Source: an uncultured Pseudomonas sp.
GTDB lineage: Bacteria; Pseudomonadota; Gammaproteobacteria; Pseudomonadales; Pseudomonadaceae
NCBI RefSeq assembly: GCF_946886105.1
Contig: NZ_CAMPHV010000034.1
Location: forward strand, 1-59,272
Direction: 5' to 3'
Length of the DNA stretch: 59,272 nt
Shown here: in pieces, positions 9,156-19,378 of the stretch
Numbering within the stretch: position 1 is the stretch's first letter
Layout of the letters: each line of letters opens with the position of its first letter
Translations under genes and position numbers: made by a program
Notes under the pieces: generated by a model
The model's input: only the letters and a program-made list of their open reading frames with translations
Told to the model about the DNA's origin: nothing
Databases searched by the model: none

Positions 9156-12100
9156 ATGGAAGCTCTGGCGCGTTTTTTCGTCGCATCGCTGCGTTGGGCC
9201 CTGGGCCTGTGCGCCCTCGGTCTGGTGCTCTCGGCGTTGTACGTCAGCCTCGGTCGCGAGCTGGTGCCGTTGGTCGCCGAATACCGCCTGGAGGCCGAAG
9301 ATAAAGTCAGCGCGGCGCTCGGGCAGCCGGTGTCCATCGGTGGCCTGGAAGGGCGCTGGAGCGCTTTCTCGCCATTGCTGATCGTCCACGATATACAGCT
9401 CGGCGAAGGCGCTGGCGCCGTGCACCTCGACCAGGTGCGCGTAGTGCCCGATGTGCTTGCCAGCCTGATGGCGCGCCAACTGCGGGTCGCCCGCTTGGAG
9501 CTGGAAGGTCTGCACCTGAGCCTATGGCAGAACGAGCAGGGCGTCTGGGCGCTCAAGGGCTTGCCCCAGCGCGACAACGCCGCGGCGCCGGATATCGCGC
9601 GGGTGCTGCAGCAATCCCAGGCGATCAAGCGGCTGTCGTTGCTCAACAGCCAGATCACCCTGCAGGCTCGCGAGCAGCCGGCGCTGACGCTTTCCTATGT
9701 CAACCTGACGCTGCGCAACGGCGCCTCGCGCCAGCGTCTCGACGGCCGTCTGCTGCTGCCGGATGGCCAGCCGCTGGCGCTGCAAGTGCGCACCCGTATG
9801 CAGCCCGAGCGTTGGCGCGAGGCACAGGCCGAGCTGTATCTGAGCCTGCCGCAAAGCGATTGGGCGCGCTGGTTGCCGGCTGAGCTGAGCCGCGAGTGGC
9901 GGCTCGAGCGCCTGCAAGGCGGCGGGGAGTTGTGGCTCGATTGGGCCGATGGCGCGATGCAGCGCGCGGTCAGCCGCTTGCATATGCCGAAACTGGCCGG
10001 GGCCTATGGCGAACGGGCCGCGACGCAACTGGAGGATGTCAGCCTCAGCGCCTATTTCAAAAGAACCAAACAAGGTTTCGAGCTGCTGCTCGACGACCTG
10101 GCGTTCAGCCAGGGCGAGGCGCGTTGGGGGCAGGCGCAACTGGGCCTCAGCCACTATCAGGAGACCGCCGAGCGCGAAGGACAATGGTCATTGGGCGCCG
10201 ATCGCCTCGACCTGGCGCCGCTGCTGCCCTTGATCGACGCTTTGGCGCCGTTGCCGGAGCAGGCCGCGACCGTGCTGCGCAGCCTGCAACCTCATGGCGC
10301 TTTGAGCAATCTGCAACTGGACTATTGGCCGCAACGTGAAGGACCCACCCGCCTGCAGTTCGCCAGCAACCTCGAAAACATTGGTTTCTCCGCCTATCTG
10401 GCTTCGCCGGCGGTGGAAAGTGTCAACGGCAGCCTGAGCGGCGACCTGGCCCAGGGTGAGCTGCGTCTGGCCACGGAAAACTTCTCGTTGCACCTCGACA
10501 CCCTGTTCCCCAAGCCCTGGCTGTACCGCCAGGCCAAGGCGCGGCTGACCTGGGCGCTCGACGACCAGGCATTCACCCTGCGCAGCCCCTATTTGCAGGT
10601 GGTCGGCGAGGAGGGCGCGATCGCCGGTGACTTCCTCATCCGTTTGCGGCTCGCTCAGGACGCCGAAGACTATATGGATCTGCGCGTCGGCTTGCGCGAC
10701 GGCGACGCGCGTTTCACCGAGAAATACCTGCCGACCCGTGCCTCGGGGTTGAGCGGGGAACTGGCGGATTGGCTGATCGCGGCGATTCGCGGCGGCAAGG
10801 TCAACGAAGGCTATTTCCAGTATCAGGGCTCGCTGAACAAGGGCGCCGAGAACAGCGCTCGCAGCCTGAGCCTGTTCTTCGACGTGGAAGAGGCCGAGCT
10901 GGCCTTTCAGCCGGGCTGGCCGAGCCTGCGCGAGGGACGTGGCGAGGTACTGATCGAAGACAGCGGCGTACGTATACGCTTGGCCCAAGGTCGCTTGCTC
11001 GACAGCCAGGTCAAGAATGTTCTGGCCGACGTCCCCACGGCACCCGCCGGCCAGGCGCCGCACTTGCAGCTCAAGGGCGAACTGAGCAGCAGCGTTGGCG
11101 ATGCCTTGAAGATCCTCCAGGAGGCGCCCATCGGCACGGCGGAGCTCTTTGCCGGTTGGCAGGGCGAGGGGCCGCTATCCGGGGCCTTGGACCTCGATAT
11201 CCCTCTGCGCAAAGGCCTGGCGCCGGCGGTGGTGGTGGATTTCGCCACCGAGGGCGCACGGCTCAAACTGAGCAACCCCGAACTGGAACTCAACCAGTTG
11301 CGCGGCGCCTTTCGCTATGACACCGCCAAAGGTTTGAGCGCCCCGGATATTCGCGCCCAGGTGCTCGGTCACGCGGTACGCGGCAAGGCCATCGCTGAAG
11401 GCGCCCGTGGCCAGGCGCGCAGCCAGATCGAAGCGCATGGTCAGGTGCCGCTGAACCAACTGACCGCCTGGCTCGGGGTGACCCGGGCGCTGCCGCTGCA
11501 GGGCGTGCTGCCCTATCGCCTGCGTTTGACTATGGACGGTGCCGATAGCCAGTTGCGGGTGGACTCCAACCTCAAGGGGCTGGCCGTCGAACTGCCGGAG
11601 CCCTTCGGCAAGCCGGCGGCGGCCGAAGGTTATGCCGATTGGCGGATGACCTTGGCTGGGGCCGAGCGCCGGTACTGGTTGGATTACGGCGACCTGGCCA
11701 GCCTGTCGTTCGCCGCGCCCGTGGGCAAACTCGCTGAAGGTCGCGGCGAACTGCGCTTGGCCGATGGTCCGGCTACCTTGCCGTCAGCGCCCGGGGTAAG
11801 GCTGCGCGGGCGCCTGGCCGAGTTGGATTGGGGCGCTTGGCAGACCGCGCTCAAACCCTACGCCAGTGTGCCGCGCGACGATGCGGAGCAACTGTTCAAG
11901 GATGCGCGCCTGGAGATAGGGCGTTTCAACGGTTTCGGCGTCAGCCTCGACAACCTATCGGCACGCCTGGAGCGTGCTGCGGCCGTCTGGGCCTTGAGTC
12001 TGGACAGCCGGGTGCTCAAGGGCCGGATCGACTTGCCGGATGAGGCGACCGCGCCCATCGCGGTCGACCTCGATTACCTGCGTTTCCCCGCGGCGGAGCT

Positions 12101-12998
12101 GAAAGTGACGCCGGCGCCCGATCAGGTCGTGGAAGAAAAGCCCGACCCATTGCGCGATGTCGACCCGCGACAGATACCCGCCTTGGATATACGTATCGCC
12201 GAGGTTACCCAGGGCGCCGAGGTGCTGGGCGCCTGGTCGTTGCGGGCCAGGCCGGATGCCGAGGGGGTGCGCTTCAGCGATTTGGATCTCAACCTGAAAG
12301 GTCTGCAACTGACCGGCAACGGCGGTTGGCAGGGGGCGCCGGGAGCCACCAGCAGTTGGTATCAGGGGCGCCTGCAGGGTAAGGATCTGGCCGATGTACT
12401 GTTGGCCTGGAACTACGCGCCGACTGCCAGTAGCGAAAGCTTTCGCCTGGATATCGACGGGCGCTGGCCGGGCTCGCCGGCCTGGGCCAGCATGAAGCGC
12501 TTCAGCGGCAGCATGGATGCGGCGATGCGCAACGGGCAATTCTCCGAAGTGCAGGGGCCGGCCTCGGCGTTGCGCGTATTCGGCCTGCTCAACTTTAATT
12601 CGATCGGTCGCCGCCTGCGGCTGGACTTCTCCGATCTGCTCGGTAAAGGCTTGAGCTATGACCGGGTCAAAGGTCTGCTGGTCGCAGAAAGCGGCGTATT
12701 CACGACCCAGGAGCCGATCACCCTGACCGGCCCGTCGAGCAACCTCGAACTCAACGGCACCCTCGATATGGCCGACCAGATGATCGATGCCAAGCTTCTG
12801 GTGACTTTGCCGGTGACCAACAACCTGCCGTTGGCCGCCTTGATCGTCGGGGCGCCGGCGATCGGCGGTGCGCTGTTCATCGCCGATAAACTGCTCGGCG
12901 ATCGCGTGGCGCGTTTCGCCAGTGTGCAATACGACGTCGAGGGGGCATTGTTAGATCCGCAGATCAGCTTCGATAAACCCTTCGAAAAGCCCAAGTAG
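9156..12998 (+). CDS. yhdP: YhdP-family AsmA-like intermembrane lipid transport protein
   Basis: This 1280-aa protein has one N-terminal membrane helix (about residues 12-30, ALGLCALGLVLSALYVSLG). The rest is a very long periplasmic beta-rich region of AsmA/DUF3971 type ending in a C-terminal AsmA-like domain (FGLLNFNSIGRRLRLDFSDL). In E. coli, YhdP, TamB and YdbH are the redundant bridge proteins that move phospholipids to the outer membrane. Position between rng and tldD matches E. coli synteny and length matches the family. The transport role is known for the E. coli protein and inferred here. Confidence 0.95.
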   Translation: MEALARFFVASLRWALGLCALGLVLSALYVSLGRELVPLVAEYRLEAEDKVSAALGQPVSIGGLEGRWSAFSPLLIVHDIQLGEGAGAVHLDQVRVVPDVLASLMARQLRVARLELEGLHLSLWQNEQGVWALKGLPQRDNAAAPDIARVLQQSQAIKRLSLLNSQITLQAREQPALTLSYVNLTLRNGASRQRLDGRLLLPDGQPLALQVRTRMQPERWREAQAELYLSLPQSDWARWLPAELSREWRLERLQGGGELWLDWADGAMQRAVSRLHMPKLAGAYGERAATQLEDVSLSAYFKRTKQGFELLLDDLAFSQGEARWGQAQLGLSHYQETAEREGQWSLGADRLDLAPLLPLIDALAPLPEQAATVLRSLQPHGALSNLQLDYWPQREGPTRLQFASNLENIGFSAYLASPAVESVNGSLSGDLAQGELRLATENFSLHLDTLFPKPWLYRQAKARLTWALDDQAFTLRSPYLQVVGEEGAIAGDFLIRLRLAQDAEDYMDLRVGLRDGDARFTEKYLPTRASGLSGELADWLIAAIRGGKVNEGYFQYQGSLNKGAENSARSLSLFFDVEEAELAFQPGWPSLREGRGEVLIEDSGVRIRLAQGRLLDSQVKNVLADVPTAPAGQAPHLQLKGELSSSVGDALKILQEAPIGTAELFAGWQGEGPLSGALDLDIPLRKGLAPAVVVDFATEGARLKLSNPELELNQLRGAFRYDTAKGLSAPDIRAQVLGHAVRGKAIAEGARGQARSQIEAHGQVPLNQLTAWLGVTRALPLQGVLPYRLRLTMDGADSQLRVDSNLKGLAVELPEPFGKPAAAEGYADWRMTLAGAERRYWLDYGDLASLSFAAPVGKLAEGRGELRLADGPATLPSAPGVRLRGRLAELDWGAWQTALKPYASVPRDDAEQLFKDARLEIGRFNGFGVSLDNLSARLERAAAVWALSLDSRVLKGRIDLPDEATAPIAVDLDYLRFPAAELKVTPAPDQVVEEKPDPLRDVDPRQIPALDIRIAEVTQGAEVLGAWSLRARPDAEGVRFSDLDLNLKGLQLTGNGGWQGAPGATSSWYQGRLQGKDLADVLLAWNYAPTASSESFRLDIDGRWPGSPAWASMKRFSGSMDAAMRNGQFSEVQGPASALRVFGLLNFNSIGRRLRLDFSDLLGKGLSYDRVKGLLVAESGVFTTQEPITLTGPSSNLELNGTLDMADQMIDAKLLVTLPVTNNLPLAALIVGAPAIGGALFIADKLLGDRVARFASVQYDVEGALLDPQISFDKPFEKPK

Positions 12999-13067
12999 GT
13001 TATGGGCCGGGGTGCGGCGCTATTATCCTAGCCCGCGTCGTTATCGACTTTTCGTCAATGGGATGCC

Positions 13068-13922
13068 ATGAACGTAGCCGTGATTCAAATGGTCAGTCAG
13101 GACGATGTGCTGGCCAATTTACGCCAAGCCGCAGCGCTGCTGGAGCAGGCCGCCGCCGGTGGCGCCCGGCTGGCGGTGCTGCCGGAAAACTTCGCCGCCA
13201 TGGGCCGCCGCGATCTGGCCGAGCTGGGGCGTCGCGAAGCCTTGGGCGAGGGGCCGATTCTGCCGTGGCTGAAACAGACCGCCCGCGATTTCGGTTTATG
13301 GATAGTTGCCGGTACCTTGCCGCTGCCGCCGCAAGGACGGCCCGAGGCCAAAGCCCATGCCTGCAGTCTGCTGATCGATGCTCAGGGGCAGCAGGCGGCG
13401 CGCTACGACAAGCTGCACCTGTTCGATGTGGATGTCGCCGACAGTCACGGTCGTTACCGCGAGTCCGACGACTTCGCCCACGGCGAACGACTGGTGGTGG
13501 CCGACACGCCGTTGGGTCGTTTGGGTTTGACTGTGTGCTATGACCTGCGTTTTCCTGAACTCTATGGCGCTTTGCGCGAGGCCGGCGCCGAGTTGATCAG
13601 CATTCCGGCGGCCTTCACCGCGGTAACCGGCGCCGCGCACTGGCAGGTGCTGACCCGCGCGCGGGCCATCGAAACCCAGTGCTACGTGCTCGCCGCGGGC
13701 CAGGGCGGTAGCCATCCGGGTGGACGCGAGACGTTCGGCCATTCGGCGATCATCGACCCCTGGGGGCGGGTGCTGGCTGAGCAGGCGCAAGGCGAAGGCT
13801 GTCTGCGTGCCGTGCGCGACCCGCTGGAGCAAGCCGCCATTCGCCAACGCATGCCTGTGGCGCAGCACAAACGATTTTTCGCAGCAGCCGAGCCGCGGCT
13901 GCCCGATATAGAACGCAAATAA
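13068..13922 (+). CDS. Carbon-nitrogen hydrolase, Nit1-like (probable deaminated-glutathione amidase)
   Basis: This 284-aa cytosolic enzyme belongs to the nitrilase superfamily. The Glu-Lys-Cys triad is visible: E40 ([10 protein letters not shown]), K115 (RYDKLHLFD) and C157 ([14 protein letters not shown]). The [14 protein letters not shown] stretch and [13 protein letters not shown] are typical of the Nit1/NitB branch, which repairs deaminated glutathione. Substrate is inferred from the branch; a general amidase cannot be excluded. It sits 16 bases before tldD and after yhdP. Confidence 0.9.
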   Translation: MNVAVIQMVSQDDVLANLRQAAALLEQAAAGGARLAVLPENFAAMGRRDLAELGRREALGEGPILPWLKQTARDFGLWIVAGTLPLPPQGRPEAKAHACSLLIDAQGQQAARYDKLHLFDVDVADSHGRYRESDDFAHGERLVVADTPLGRLGLTVCYDLRFPELYGALREAGAELISIPAAFTAVTGAAHWQVLTRARAIETQCYVLAAGQGGSHPGGRETFGHSAIIDPWGRVLAEQAQGEGCLRAVRDPLEQAAIRQRMPVAQHKRFFAAAEPRLPDIERK

Positions 13923-13938
13923 ACGGGATAAAGCAGCC

Positions 13939-15381
13939 ATGAGCGAGATGTTGTTGTCGGTTAGCGAGCACCTGCTGGGCCCCGGTGGCTTGAGTATCGA
14001 GCAACTGCCAGGCGTGCTGGGCGATTTGGCCGGCCCGGGTATCGACGCCGCCGATCTGTATTTTCAAAGCCAGGTTTCTGAAACCTGGGTGCTTGAGGAC
14101 GGTATCGTCAAGGAGGGCAGCTTCCACCTCGATCAGGGTGTTGGCGTACGCGCCCAGTCCGGCGAGAAAACCGGTTTCGCCTACAGCAATGCGATCACCG
14201 CCGACGCCCTGGCGCAGGCCGCGCAGGCTGCGCGCTCGATTGCCCGCGCCGGCCAGAACGGCCAGGTGCAAGCCTTCAGCAGCCCGGCGGTGACGGCGCT
14301 GTACGGGCGCGACAACCCCTTGGATGTGATCGGGCGGGCGGAAAAGGTCGAATTGCTGAAGCAGGTCGACCAGGCTACCCGCGCCCTCGATCCGCGGATC
14401 AAGCAGGTGACCGTGAGCCTTGCCGGGGTGTGGGACCGGGTCATGGTCGCCGCCGTCGATGGCAGCCTGGCCGCGGATATCAGACCGCTGGTACGTTTCA
14501 ACGTCAGCGTCATCGTCGAGCAGAACGGCCGGCGCGAGCGCGGCGGCCAGGGCGGCGGCGGGCGTACCGACTACCGCTATTTCATGCGGGAAGACCGCGC
14601 CATGGGTTATGCCCGCGAGGCCTTGCGTCAGGCCCTGGTCAATCTCGAGGCGATACCCGCCCCGGCCGGAAGCATGCCGGTGGTGATGGGCGCCGGCTGG
14701 TCCGGCGTGCTGCTACACGAGGCAGTCGGCCACGGCCTGGAAGGCGATTTCAACCGCAAGGGCAGTTCGGCCTACAGCGGCCGCATGGGCGAGAAGGTCG
14801 CGTCCAGCCTGTGCACCATCGTCGACGACGGCACCCTGGCCGAGCGCCGCGGCTCCCTGAGCATCGACGATGAAGGCACGCCGACACAATGCACCACGCT
14901 GATCGAGAACGGCGTGCTCAAGGGCTATATGCAGGACAAGCTGAATGCCCGTCTGATGGGCGTGGCCTGCACCGGCAACGGCCGTCGCGAGTCCTATGCG
15001 CACCTGCCGATGCCGCGCATGACCAACACCTACATGCTGGCCGGGGAAAGCGACCCGGAAGAAATCATCCGCTCGGTGAAGAAGGGCATTTATTGCGCCA
15101 ACCTGGGCGGCGGCCAGGTGGATATCACCAGCGGCAAGTTCGTCTTCTCCACCAGCGAGGCTTACCTGATCGAAGACGGCAAGATCACCGCGCCGGTCAA
15201 GGGCGCGACCCTGATCGGCAACGGTCCGGAGGCGATGAGCAAGGTGTCGATGGTCGGCAACGACCTGGCCCTGGACTGCGGCGTCGGCACTTGCGGCAAG
15301 GACGGTCAGTCGGTGCCGGTGGGCGTCGGCCAGCCGACGCTGAAGATCGATTCTATTACCGTGGGGGGGACGGGCGCTTGA
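13939..15381 (+). CDS. tldD: Metalloprotease TldD
   Basis: TldD is the zinc-protease half of the TldD-TldE heterodimer, which degrades unfolded peptides, matures microcin-type peptides and processes CcdA. The 480-aa protein has the HExxxH zinc motif at H260-H265 ([13 protein letters not shown]). It also carries the conserved [18 protein letters not shown] region and a C-terminal [14 protein letters not shown]. Its partner pmbA (tldE) lies 0.9 kb downstream. The stop codon overlaps the TTG start of a small membrane protein by three bases. Confidence 0.98.
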   Translation: MSEMLLSVSEHLLGPGGLSIEQLPGVLGDLAGPGIDAADLYFQSQVSETWVLEDGIVKEGSFHLDQGVGVRAQSGEKTGFAYSNAITADALAQAAQAARSIARAGQNGQVQAFSSPAVTALYGRDNPLDVIGRAEKVELLKQVDQATRALDPRIKQVTVSLAGVWDRVMVAAVDGSLAADIRPLVRFNVSVIVEQNGRRERGGQGGGGRTDYRYFMREDRAMGYAREALRQALVNLEAIPAPAGSMPVVMGAGWSGVLLHEAVGHGLEGDFNRKGSSAYSGRMGEKVASSLCTIVDDGTLAERRGSLSIDDEGTPTQCTTLIENGVLKGYMQDKLNARLMGVACTGNGRRESYAHLPMPRMTNTYMLAGESDPEEIIRSVKKGIYCANLGGGQVDITSGKFVFSTSEAYLIEDGKITAPVKGATLIGNGPEAMSKVSMVGNDLALDCGVGTCGKDGQSVPVGVGQPTLKIDSITVGGTGA

Positions 15382-15569
15382 CGGAGGCGCTGTTCCACTT
15401 CCTGGTGGAGGTGTTGTTGTATGGCAAGGGTTATTGGGCGTTGCGGCTGCTTTCGCTGGGGCTGATCGATCCGCGTAGATGGAATGATGTGTTGGTGAGC
15501 CTGGTTGGATTTATGGTCACCTTGGCCTGGTTCGTGCCGCTGCTGCTGTGGATGACTGGCAGCCTGTAG
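15378..15569 (+). CDS. Small two-helix membrane protein of unknown function (TTG start)
   Basis: This 63-aa open frame uses a TTG at 15378 that overlaps the tldD stop (TTGA); a G-rich stretch just upstream could serve as ribosome site. The product has a first hydrophobic segment around [20 protein letters not shown] and a clear C-terminal helix ([20 protein letters not shown]). The short loop between them is charged (DPRRWND). I do not recognise the family. Translational coupling to tldD suggests co-expression, not necessarily a shared function. A palindromic repeat begins immediately after its stop. Confidence 0.6.
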   Translation: MTEALFHFLVEVLLYGKGYWALRLLSLGLIDPRRWNDVLVSLVGFMVTLAWFVPLLLWMTGSL

Positions 15570-15596
15570 GTTGGGCTGAGCTCAGCGAAGCCCAAC
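15570..15596. repeat. Short palindromic repeat GTTGGGCT..AGCCCAAC (copy 1)
   Basis: GTTGGGCT at 15570-15577 and AGCCCAAC at 15589-15596 form a hairpin directly after the stop of the small membrane protein. A further half-site, TTGGGCTTTAGCG, follows at about 15617. A second copy with the same arms lies at 43882-43908. It may serve as a transcript end between convergent tldD-side genes and darP. Confidence 0.7.
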
Positions 15597-15623
15597 ATTG
15601 CGATGGGCCTGCGCTGTTGGGCT

Positions 15624-16142
15624 TTAGCGTAATCCGCGCTGTGTTTCGTCCAGTTCGCGGATGTATTTGAAGATTTTGCGTGAGGCCGCCGGGGCCTTGT
15701 TCTGCGCCAGTTCATGCTGGGCCTGGCGAATCAGCTGGCGCAGGTGCTGCCGGTCGGCGTCGGGGTAGTCGCCGACAAAGGCTTCCAGCGTCTCGTCGGT
15801 GCCGTTGATCAGCCGGTCGCGCCAGCGCTCCAGATTGTGGAAACGCTCGTTGTACTGGCGGGTGGAGGCATCGAGTTGATCGAGCAGGGTGAGGATGGCG
15901 TCGGTGTCCTGGTCGCGCATCAAGCGCCCGATGAACTGGACATGGCGTTTTTTCGCGGCGTTGGCGGTGTGCTTGGGCGCTTCCGCCAGGGCGCGACGCA
16001 GTTCGTCGGTCAGCGGCAGCTTGTTCAGCAGGTCGGGTTTCAAGGTGGTCAGGCGTTGACCCAGTTCTTGCAGGGCGTGCAGCTCGCGTTTGACCTGGGT
16101 TTTGCTCTTCTCGCCGGAGAAGTCGTCAAGGTATTCAGACAT
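15624..16142 (-). CDS. darP: Ribosome biogenesis factor DarP (YjgA, DUF615)
   Basis: DarP associates with late 50S ribosomal precursors. The start [21 protein letters not shown] at 16142 is the family-like N-terminus; the upstream extension in the open frame is not. The 172-aa product is acidic and helical, with the DUF615 features of a KTQVKREL opening, the [14 protein letters not shown] segment and a C-terminal [16 protein letters not shown]. It is on the opposite strand to its tldD and pmbA neighbours, as I recall for PAO1. Confidence 0.95.
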   Translation of the reverse strand: MSEYLDDFSGEKSKTQVKRELHALQELGQRLTTLKPDLLNKLPLTDELRRALAEAPKHTANAAKKRHVQFIGRLMRDQDTDAILTLLDQLDASTRQYNERFHNLERWRDRLINGTDETLEAFVGDYPDADRQHLRQLIRQAQHELAQNKAPAASRKIFKYIRELDETQRGLR

Positions 16143-16245
16143 GAAGGTGGTCCAATGGAAAACGCCGTCATGATAGCAGCAAGTTTCCAATTGCAGCGTT
16201 CGGCGCCAGTGCCGTCATCGTGCCGATAATTGTTCAGGAGTTTTT

Positions 16246-17592
16246 ATGAGTGCAGTAGATAGCGTTGGTCCTCAGGCCGTGCCCTTCTTGCAGGCCCAGG
16301 TCGAACAGATTATCGCCGAAGCGAAAAAGCAGGGCGCCAGCGCCTGCGAGGTCGCGGTATCGGTCGAGCAGGGCTTGTCCACTTCGGTGCGGCAGGGCGA
16401 GGTGGAAACCGTCGAGTTCAATCGCGATCAGGGCTTCGGCATCACCCTGTATGTCGGTCAGCGTAAGGGCTCGGCCAGTACCTCGGCGAGCGGCGATGCG
16501 GCGATTCGCGAAACCGTGGCGGCGGCCCTGGCGATTGCCAAGCATGCGTCCGAAGACGAGTCCGCAGGGCTCGCCGATGCGGCGCTGATGGCACGCGACT
16601 TGGTCGATCTGGACCTTTACCATGCCTGGTCGATCAGCCCGGAGCAGGCCATCGAACAGGCTCTGCGCTGCGAAGCCGCGGCCTTTGCCGCGGACGAGCG
16701 GATCAAGAACGCCGACGGTACCACGCTCAACACGCACCAGGGTTGCCGGGTCTATGGCAACAGTCACGGCTTTATCGGCGGTTACGCCAGCACCCGGCAC
16801 AGCCTGAGCTGCGTGATGATCGCCGAAGCCGGCGGGCAGATGCAGCGCGACTACTGGTACGACGTCAATCGCCAAGGCGAGTTGTTGGCCGATGCCGCCG
16901 GTATTGGTCAGCGCGCCGCCGAGCGTGCGGTCAGTCGCCTCGGCGCGCGCCCGGTGCCAACCTGCGAAGTGCCGGTGCTGTTCTCCGCGGAGTTGGCCAC
17001 CGGTCTGTTCGGCAGCTTTCTCGCGGCGATATCTGGCGGCAACCTGTACCGCAAGTCGTCGTTCCTCGAAGGCACCCTAGGGCAGCAGTTGTTCCCCGAG
17101 TGGTTGAATCTGGACGAGCGGCCGCATATTCCCCGCGCGCTCGGTAGCGCCTCTTTCGATGGCGACGGTCTGGCGACTTATGCCAAATCCTTCGTCGAGC
17201 GCGGTGAGTTGCTGTCCTACGTACTCGGCACCTATTCCGGGCGCAAGTTGGGTATGCCCAGCACGGCCAACGCGGGCGGCGTGCACAACCTGTTCGTCAG
17301 CCATGGCAGCGAAGACCAGCAAGCGCTGATCAAGCGCATGGGTCGCGGCCTGTTGGTGACCGAGTTGATGGGGCAGGGCCTGAATATGGTCACCGGCGAT
17401 TATTCGCGCGGAGCCGGCGGCTATTGGGTGGAAAACGGCGAGATCCAGTTCCCGGTGCAGGAAGTGACCATCGCCGGCAACCTGCGCGATATGTTCAAGC
17501 AAATAGTCGCGGTAGGCAGCGATCTGGAGCTGCGCAGCAATATCCGCACCGGCTCGGTATTGATCGAGCGGATGACGGTGGCGGGTAGCTAA
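16246..17592 (+). CDS. pmbA: Metalloprotease-associated protein PmbA (TldE)
   Basis: PmbA/TldE forms the complex with TldD that processes peptides such as microcin B17 and CcdA. The 448-aa product has the paralogous TldD-like fold but no HExxxH motif, as expected since zinc is bound by TldD. Family features include VSVEQGLSTSVRQGEVETVEF near the N-terminus, YTGRKLGM-like YSGRKLGMPSTANAGG, and the C-terminal GSDLELRSNIRTGSVLIE. A GGAG-type site (CAGGAG) precedes its start. Confidence 0.97.
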   Translation: MSAVDSVGPQAVPFLQAQVEQIIAEAKKQGASACEVAVSVEQGLSTSVRQGEVETVEFNRDQGFGITLYVGQRKGSASTSASGDAAIRETVAAALAIAKHASEDESAGLADAALMARDLVDLDLYHAWSISPEQAIEQALRCEAAAFAADERIKNADGTTLNTHQGCRVYGNSHGFIGGYASTRHSLSCVMIAEAGGQMQRDYWYDVNRQGELLADAAGIGQRAAERAVSRLGARPVPTCEVPVLFSAELATGLFGSFLAAISGGNLYRKSSFLEGTLGQQLFPEWLNLDERPHIPRALGSASFDGDGLATYAKSFVERGELLSYVLGTYSGRKLGMPSTANAGGVHNLFVSHGSEDQQALIKRMGRGLLVTELMGQGLNMVTGDYSRGAGGYWVENGEIQFPVQEVTIAGNLRDMFKQIVAVGSDLELRSNIRTGSVLIERMTVAGS

Positions 17593-17599
17593 GGCGCAG

Positions 17600-17665
17600 G
17601 TCGGGTTAGCGGCGTGTGCCGCTGACCTCAGGCTGCTGCTGATTCAAGACGCCGCGTAACCCGAC
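17600..17665. repeat. Palindromic repeat GTCGGGTTA..TAACCCGAC after pmbA
   Basis: GTCGGGTTAGCGGCG at 17600-17614 is nearly the inverse of the bases at 17650-17665 (CGCCGCGTAACCCGAC), with a smaller GCGGC..GCCGC hairpin inside. It starts only seven bases after the pmbA stop. No T-run follows. This is a third palindromic repeat family in the window. Confidence 0.7.
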
Positions 17666-17744
17666 AGGGCATAGCGGCTATTTGTGAGAGATGGTGGGTT
17701 GCGCTGCGACAAACGCTTTAGCATGCCCGCCGATCGAGGGGCGC

Positions 17745-18017
17745 CTACTCGCCTTCGTCGAAGTAGTTGTTGATCAGCTCGATCAATGCACTCAGCGCGT
17801 CGTCTTCCCGCTCGCCTTCGGTATGCAAGTAGATGGCCGTGCCTTTGCCAGCGGCCAGCATCATCACGGCCATGATGCTTTTGCCGTCCACCAGGCTTTC
17901 CGCGCTGCGGCCGACTTTGACCTGGCAAGGAAACTGTCCGGCCACGCCGACAAACTTGGCGGCTGCGCGTGCGTGCAGGCCCAGTTTGTTGATGATGGTG
18001 ATTTCGCAGGAGGGCAT
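17745..18017 (-). CDS. ptsO: Nitrogen PTS phosphocarrier NPr (HPr family)
   Basis: NPr carries phosphate from PtsP (EI-Ntr) to PtsN (EIIA-Ntr). The 90-aa protein has the phosphorylated histidine at H15 (INKLGLHARAAAKF) and the serine region GKSIMAVMML typical of HPr proteins. It is the last gene of the rpoN-hpf-ptsN-rapZ-npr cluster, 12 bases after rapZ. This PTS branch regulates rather than imports sugars. PtsP is not in the window. Confidence 0.96.
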   Translation of the reverse strand: MPSCEITIINKLGLHARAAAKFVGVAGQFPCQVKVGRSAESLVDGKSIMAVMMLAAGKGTAIYLHTEGEREDDALSALIELINNYFDEGE

Positions 18018-18029
18018 CGCGGGAATTCC

Positions 18030-18887
18030 TTAACTCAAGTCGCGGTGGCGAACCTGGACATTCTTCAAAATAGGTTTGAGGGCCTCGCCCAGGCGATTGG
18101 CCAGGTACACCGAGCGGTGATGACCGCCGGTGCAGCCGATCGCTACTGTGACATAGGCGCGATTGCTGGCGGCGAAACGCGGTAGCCATTTCGTCAGGTA
18201 GGCGAAGATGTCCTGGTACATGTCTTCGACGTCGGCCTGGGCGAAGAGGTAGTCCACCACTGGCTGGTCGAGGCCGGAGTAGTCGCGTAAATCCGGCTTC
18301 CAGTAAGGGTTGGGCAGGCAGCGCACATCGAATACCAGGTCGGCATCCACCGGCATGCCGCGCTTGAAACCAAACGACTCGATCAGAAAGGCTGTGCCTG
18401 GTGCGGGCTGATTGAGCAAGCGCAGCTTCAGGGTGTCGCGCAATTGATACAGATTGAGGTGGGTCGTATCAATTTTCAGATCGGCCAAATCGATGATCGG
18501 GCCGAGCAGCGAACTTTCGTCGGCAATCGCCTCGGCCAGCGAGCGGCTCTCGTTGGTCAGCGGGTGACGTCTGCGGGTTTCGGAAAAACGCTTGAGCAGC
18601 GTCTCTTCATCGGCGTCCAGGTAGATCACATCGCATTTGATGTGGCGGGCGCGGACCTCATCGAGCAACGCCGGGAAGCGTCTGAGCTGGCTGGGCAGGT
18701 TGCGTGCATCTATCGACACCGCGACTTGCGGCAGTAGCGATTCGGTATGCAGCAGGGTGCGCTCGGCAAGCTCTGGCAACAGGCCGGCGGGTAAATTGTC
18801 GATGCAATAAAAACCATTGTCCTCGAGCACATCGAGTGCGGTGCTTTTGCCGGAGCCGGAGCGACCGCTGACGATGATCAAACGCAT
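18030..18887 (-). CDS. rapZ: RNase adapter / nucleotide-binding protein RapZ
   Basis: RapZ (YvcJ family) is an ATP- and GTP-binding protein; in E. coli it guides RNase E to the sRNA GlmZ to control GlmS. The 285-aa product has a Walker A motif at residues 8-15 (GRSGSGKS). It also carries RRHPL, the FGFKRGMP and [10 protein letters not shown] motifs, and the C-terminal [15 protein letters not shown] motif that forms the metal or phosphosugar-binding site. I do not know of GlmZ in this genus, so its local target is open. It starts two bases after the ptsN stop. Confidence 0.96.
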   Translation of the reverse strand: MRLIIVSGRSGSGKSTALDVLEDNGFYCIDNLPAGLLPELAERTLLHTESLLPQVAVSIDARNLPSQLRRFPALLDEVRARHIKCDVIYLDADEETLLKRFSETRRRHPLTNESRSLAEAIADESSLLGPIIDLADLKIDTTHLNLYQLRDTLKLRLLNQPAPGTAFLIESFGFKRGMPVDADLVFDVRCLPNPYWKPDLRDYSGLDQPVVDYLFAQADVEDMYQDIFAYLTKWLPRFAASNRAYVTVAIGCTGGHHRSVYLANRLGEALKPILKNVQVRHRDLS

Positions 18888-18889
18888 GG

Positions 18890-19363
18890 TTAGGCTCGAT
18901 TGAGTTGGCTTTGCGTATCCACCACCACCTGATACAGGGCCTCGCTGTCCGTTGCGTGGCGTAGACGCTCGCGCACATCGCTGCGGTCGAGCATGCTGGC
19001 GATCTGGCGCAGCAGTTCGAGGTGTTCGTCGGTGGCCGCTTCCGGCACCAATAAAACGAACAGCAGATCCACGGGGGCGCCATCGATGGCATCGAAGTCC
19101 ACCGCTGTATCCAGCCTCAGTACCGCGCTGATGGGAGCGTTACAGCCGGGCAGGCGGCAATGCGGAATCGCAATGCCATTGCCGAATCCGGTCGAGCCGA
19201 GTTTCTCGCGGGCTATCAGGCTTTCGAAAATGTCCTGGCTATCCAGGTCGGGCAGATCGTGCGCGACCAGATTGGCGATTTGTTCGAGGACACGTTTTTT
19301 ACTGCCGCCCGGCACGTTCACCAGGGAACGGCCGGGGGTCAGGATATTTTCAAGTCGGATCAT
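18890..19363 (-). CDS. ptsN: PTS IIA-like nitrogen regulatory protein PtsN
   Basis: PtsN is the terminal phosphoacceptor of the nitrogen PTS; it controls potassium transport, carbon storage and sigma-54-related outputs by binding partners in its unphosphorylated state. The 157-aa protein has the phosphorylated histidine at H68 ([11 protein letters not shown]). The start [20 protein letters not shown] matches Pseudomonas PtsN as I remember it. Directly 5' of the ATG the mRNA reads AACCTCCT, which is complementary to a ribosome site rather than one. Translation probably depends on coupling to hpf, whose stop is 15 bases upstream. Confidence 0.96.
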   Translation of the reverse strand: MIRLENILTPGRSLVNVPGGSKKRVLEQIANLVAHDLPDLDSQDIFESLIAREKLGSTGFGNGIAIPHCRLPGCNAPISAVLRLDTAVDFDAIDGAPVDLLFVLLVPEAATDEHLELLRQIASMLDRSDVRERLRHATDSEALYQVVVDTQSQLNRA

Positions 19364-19378
19364 AGGAGGTTGGCGATG

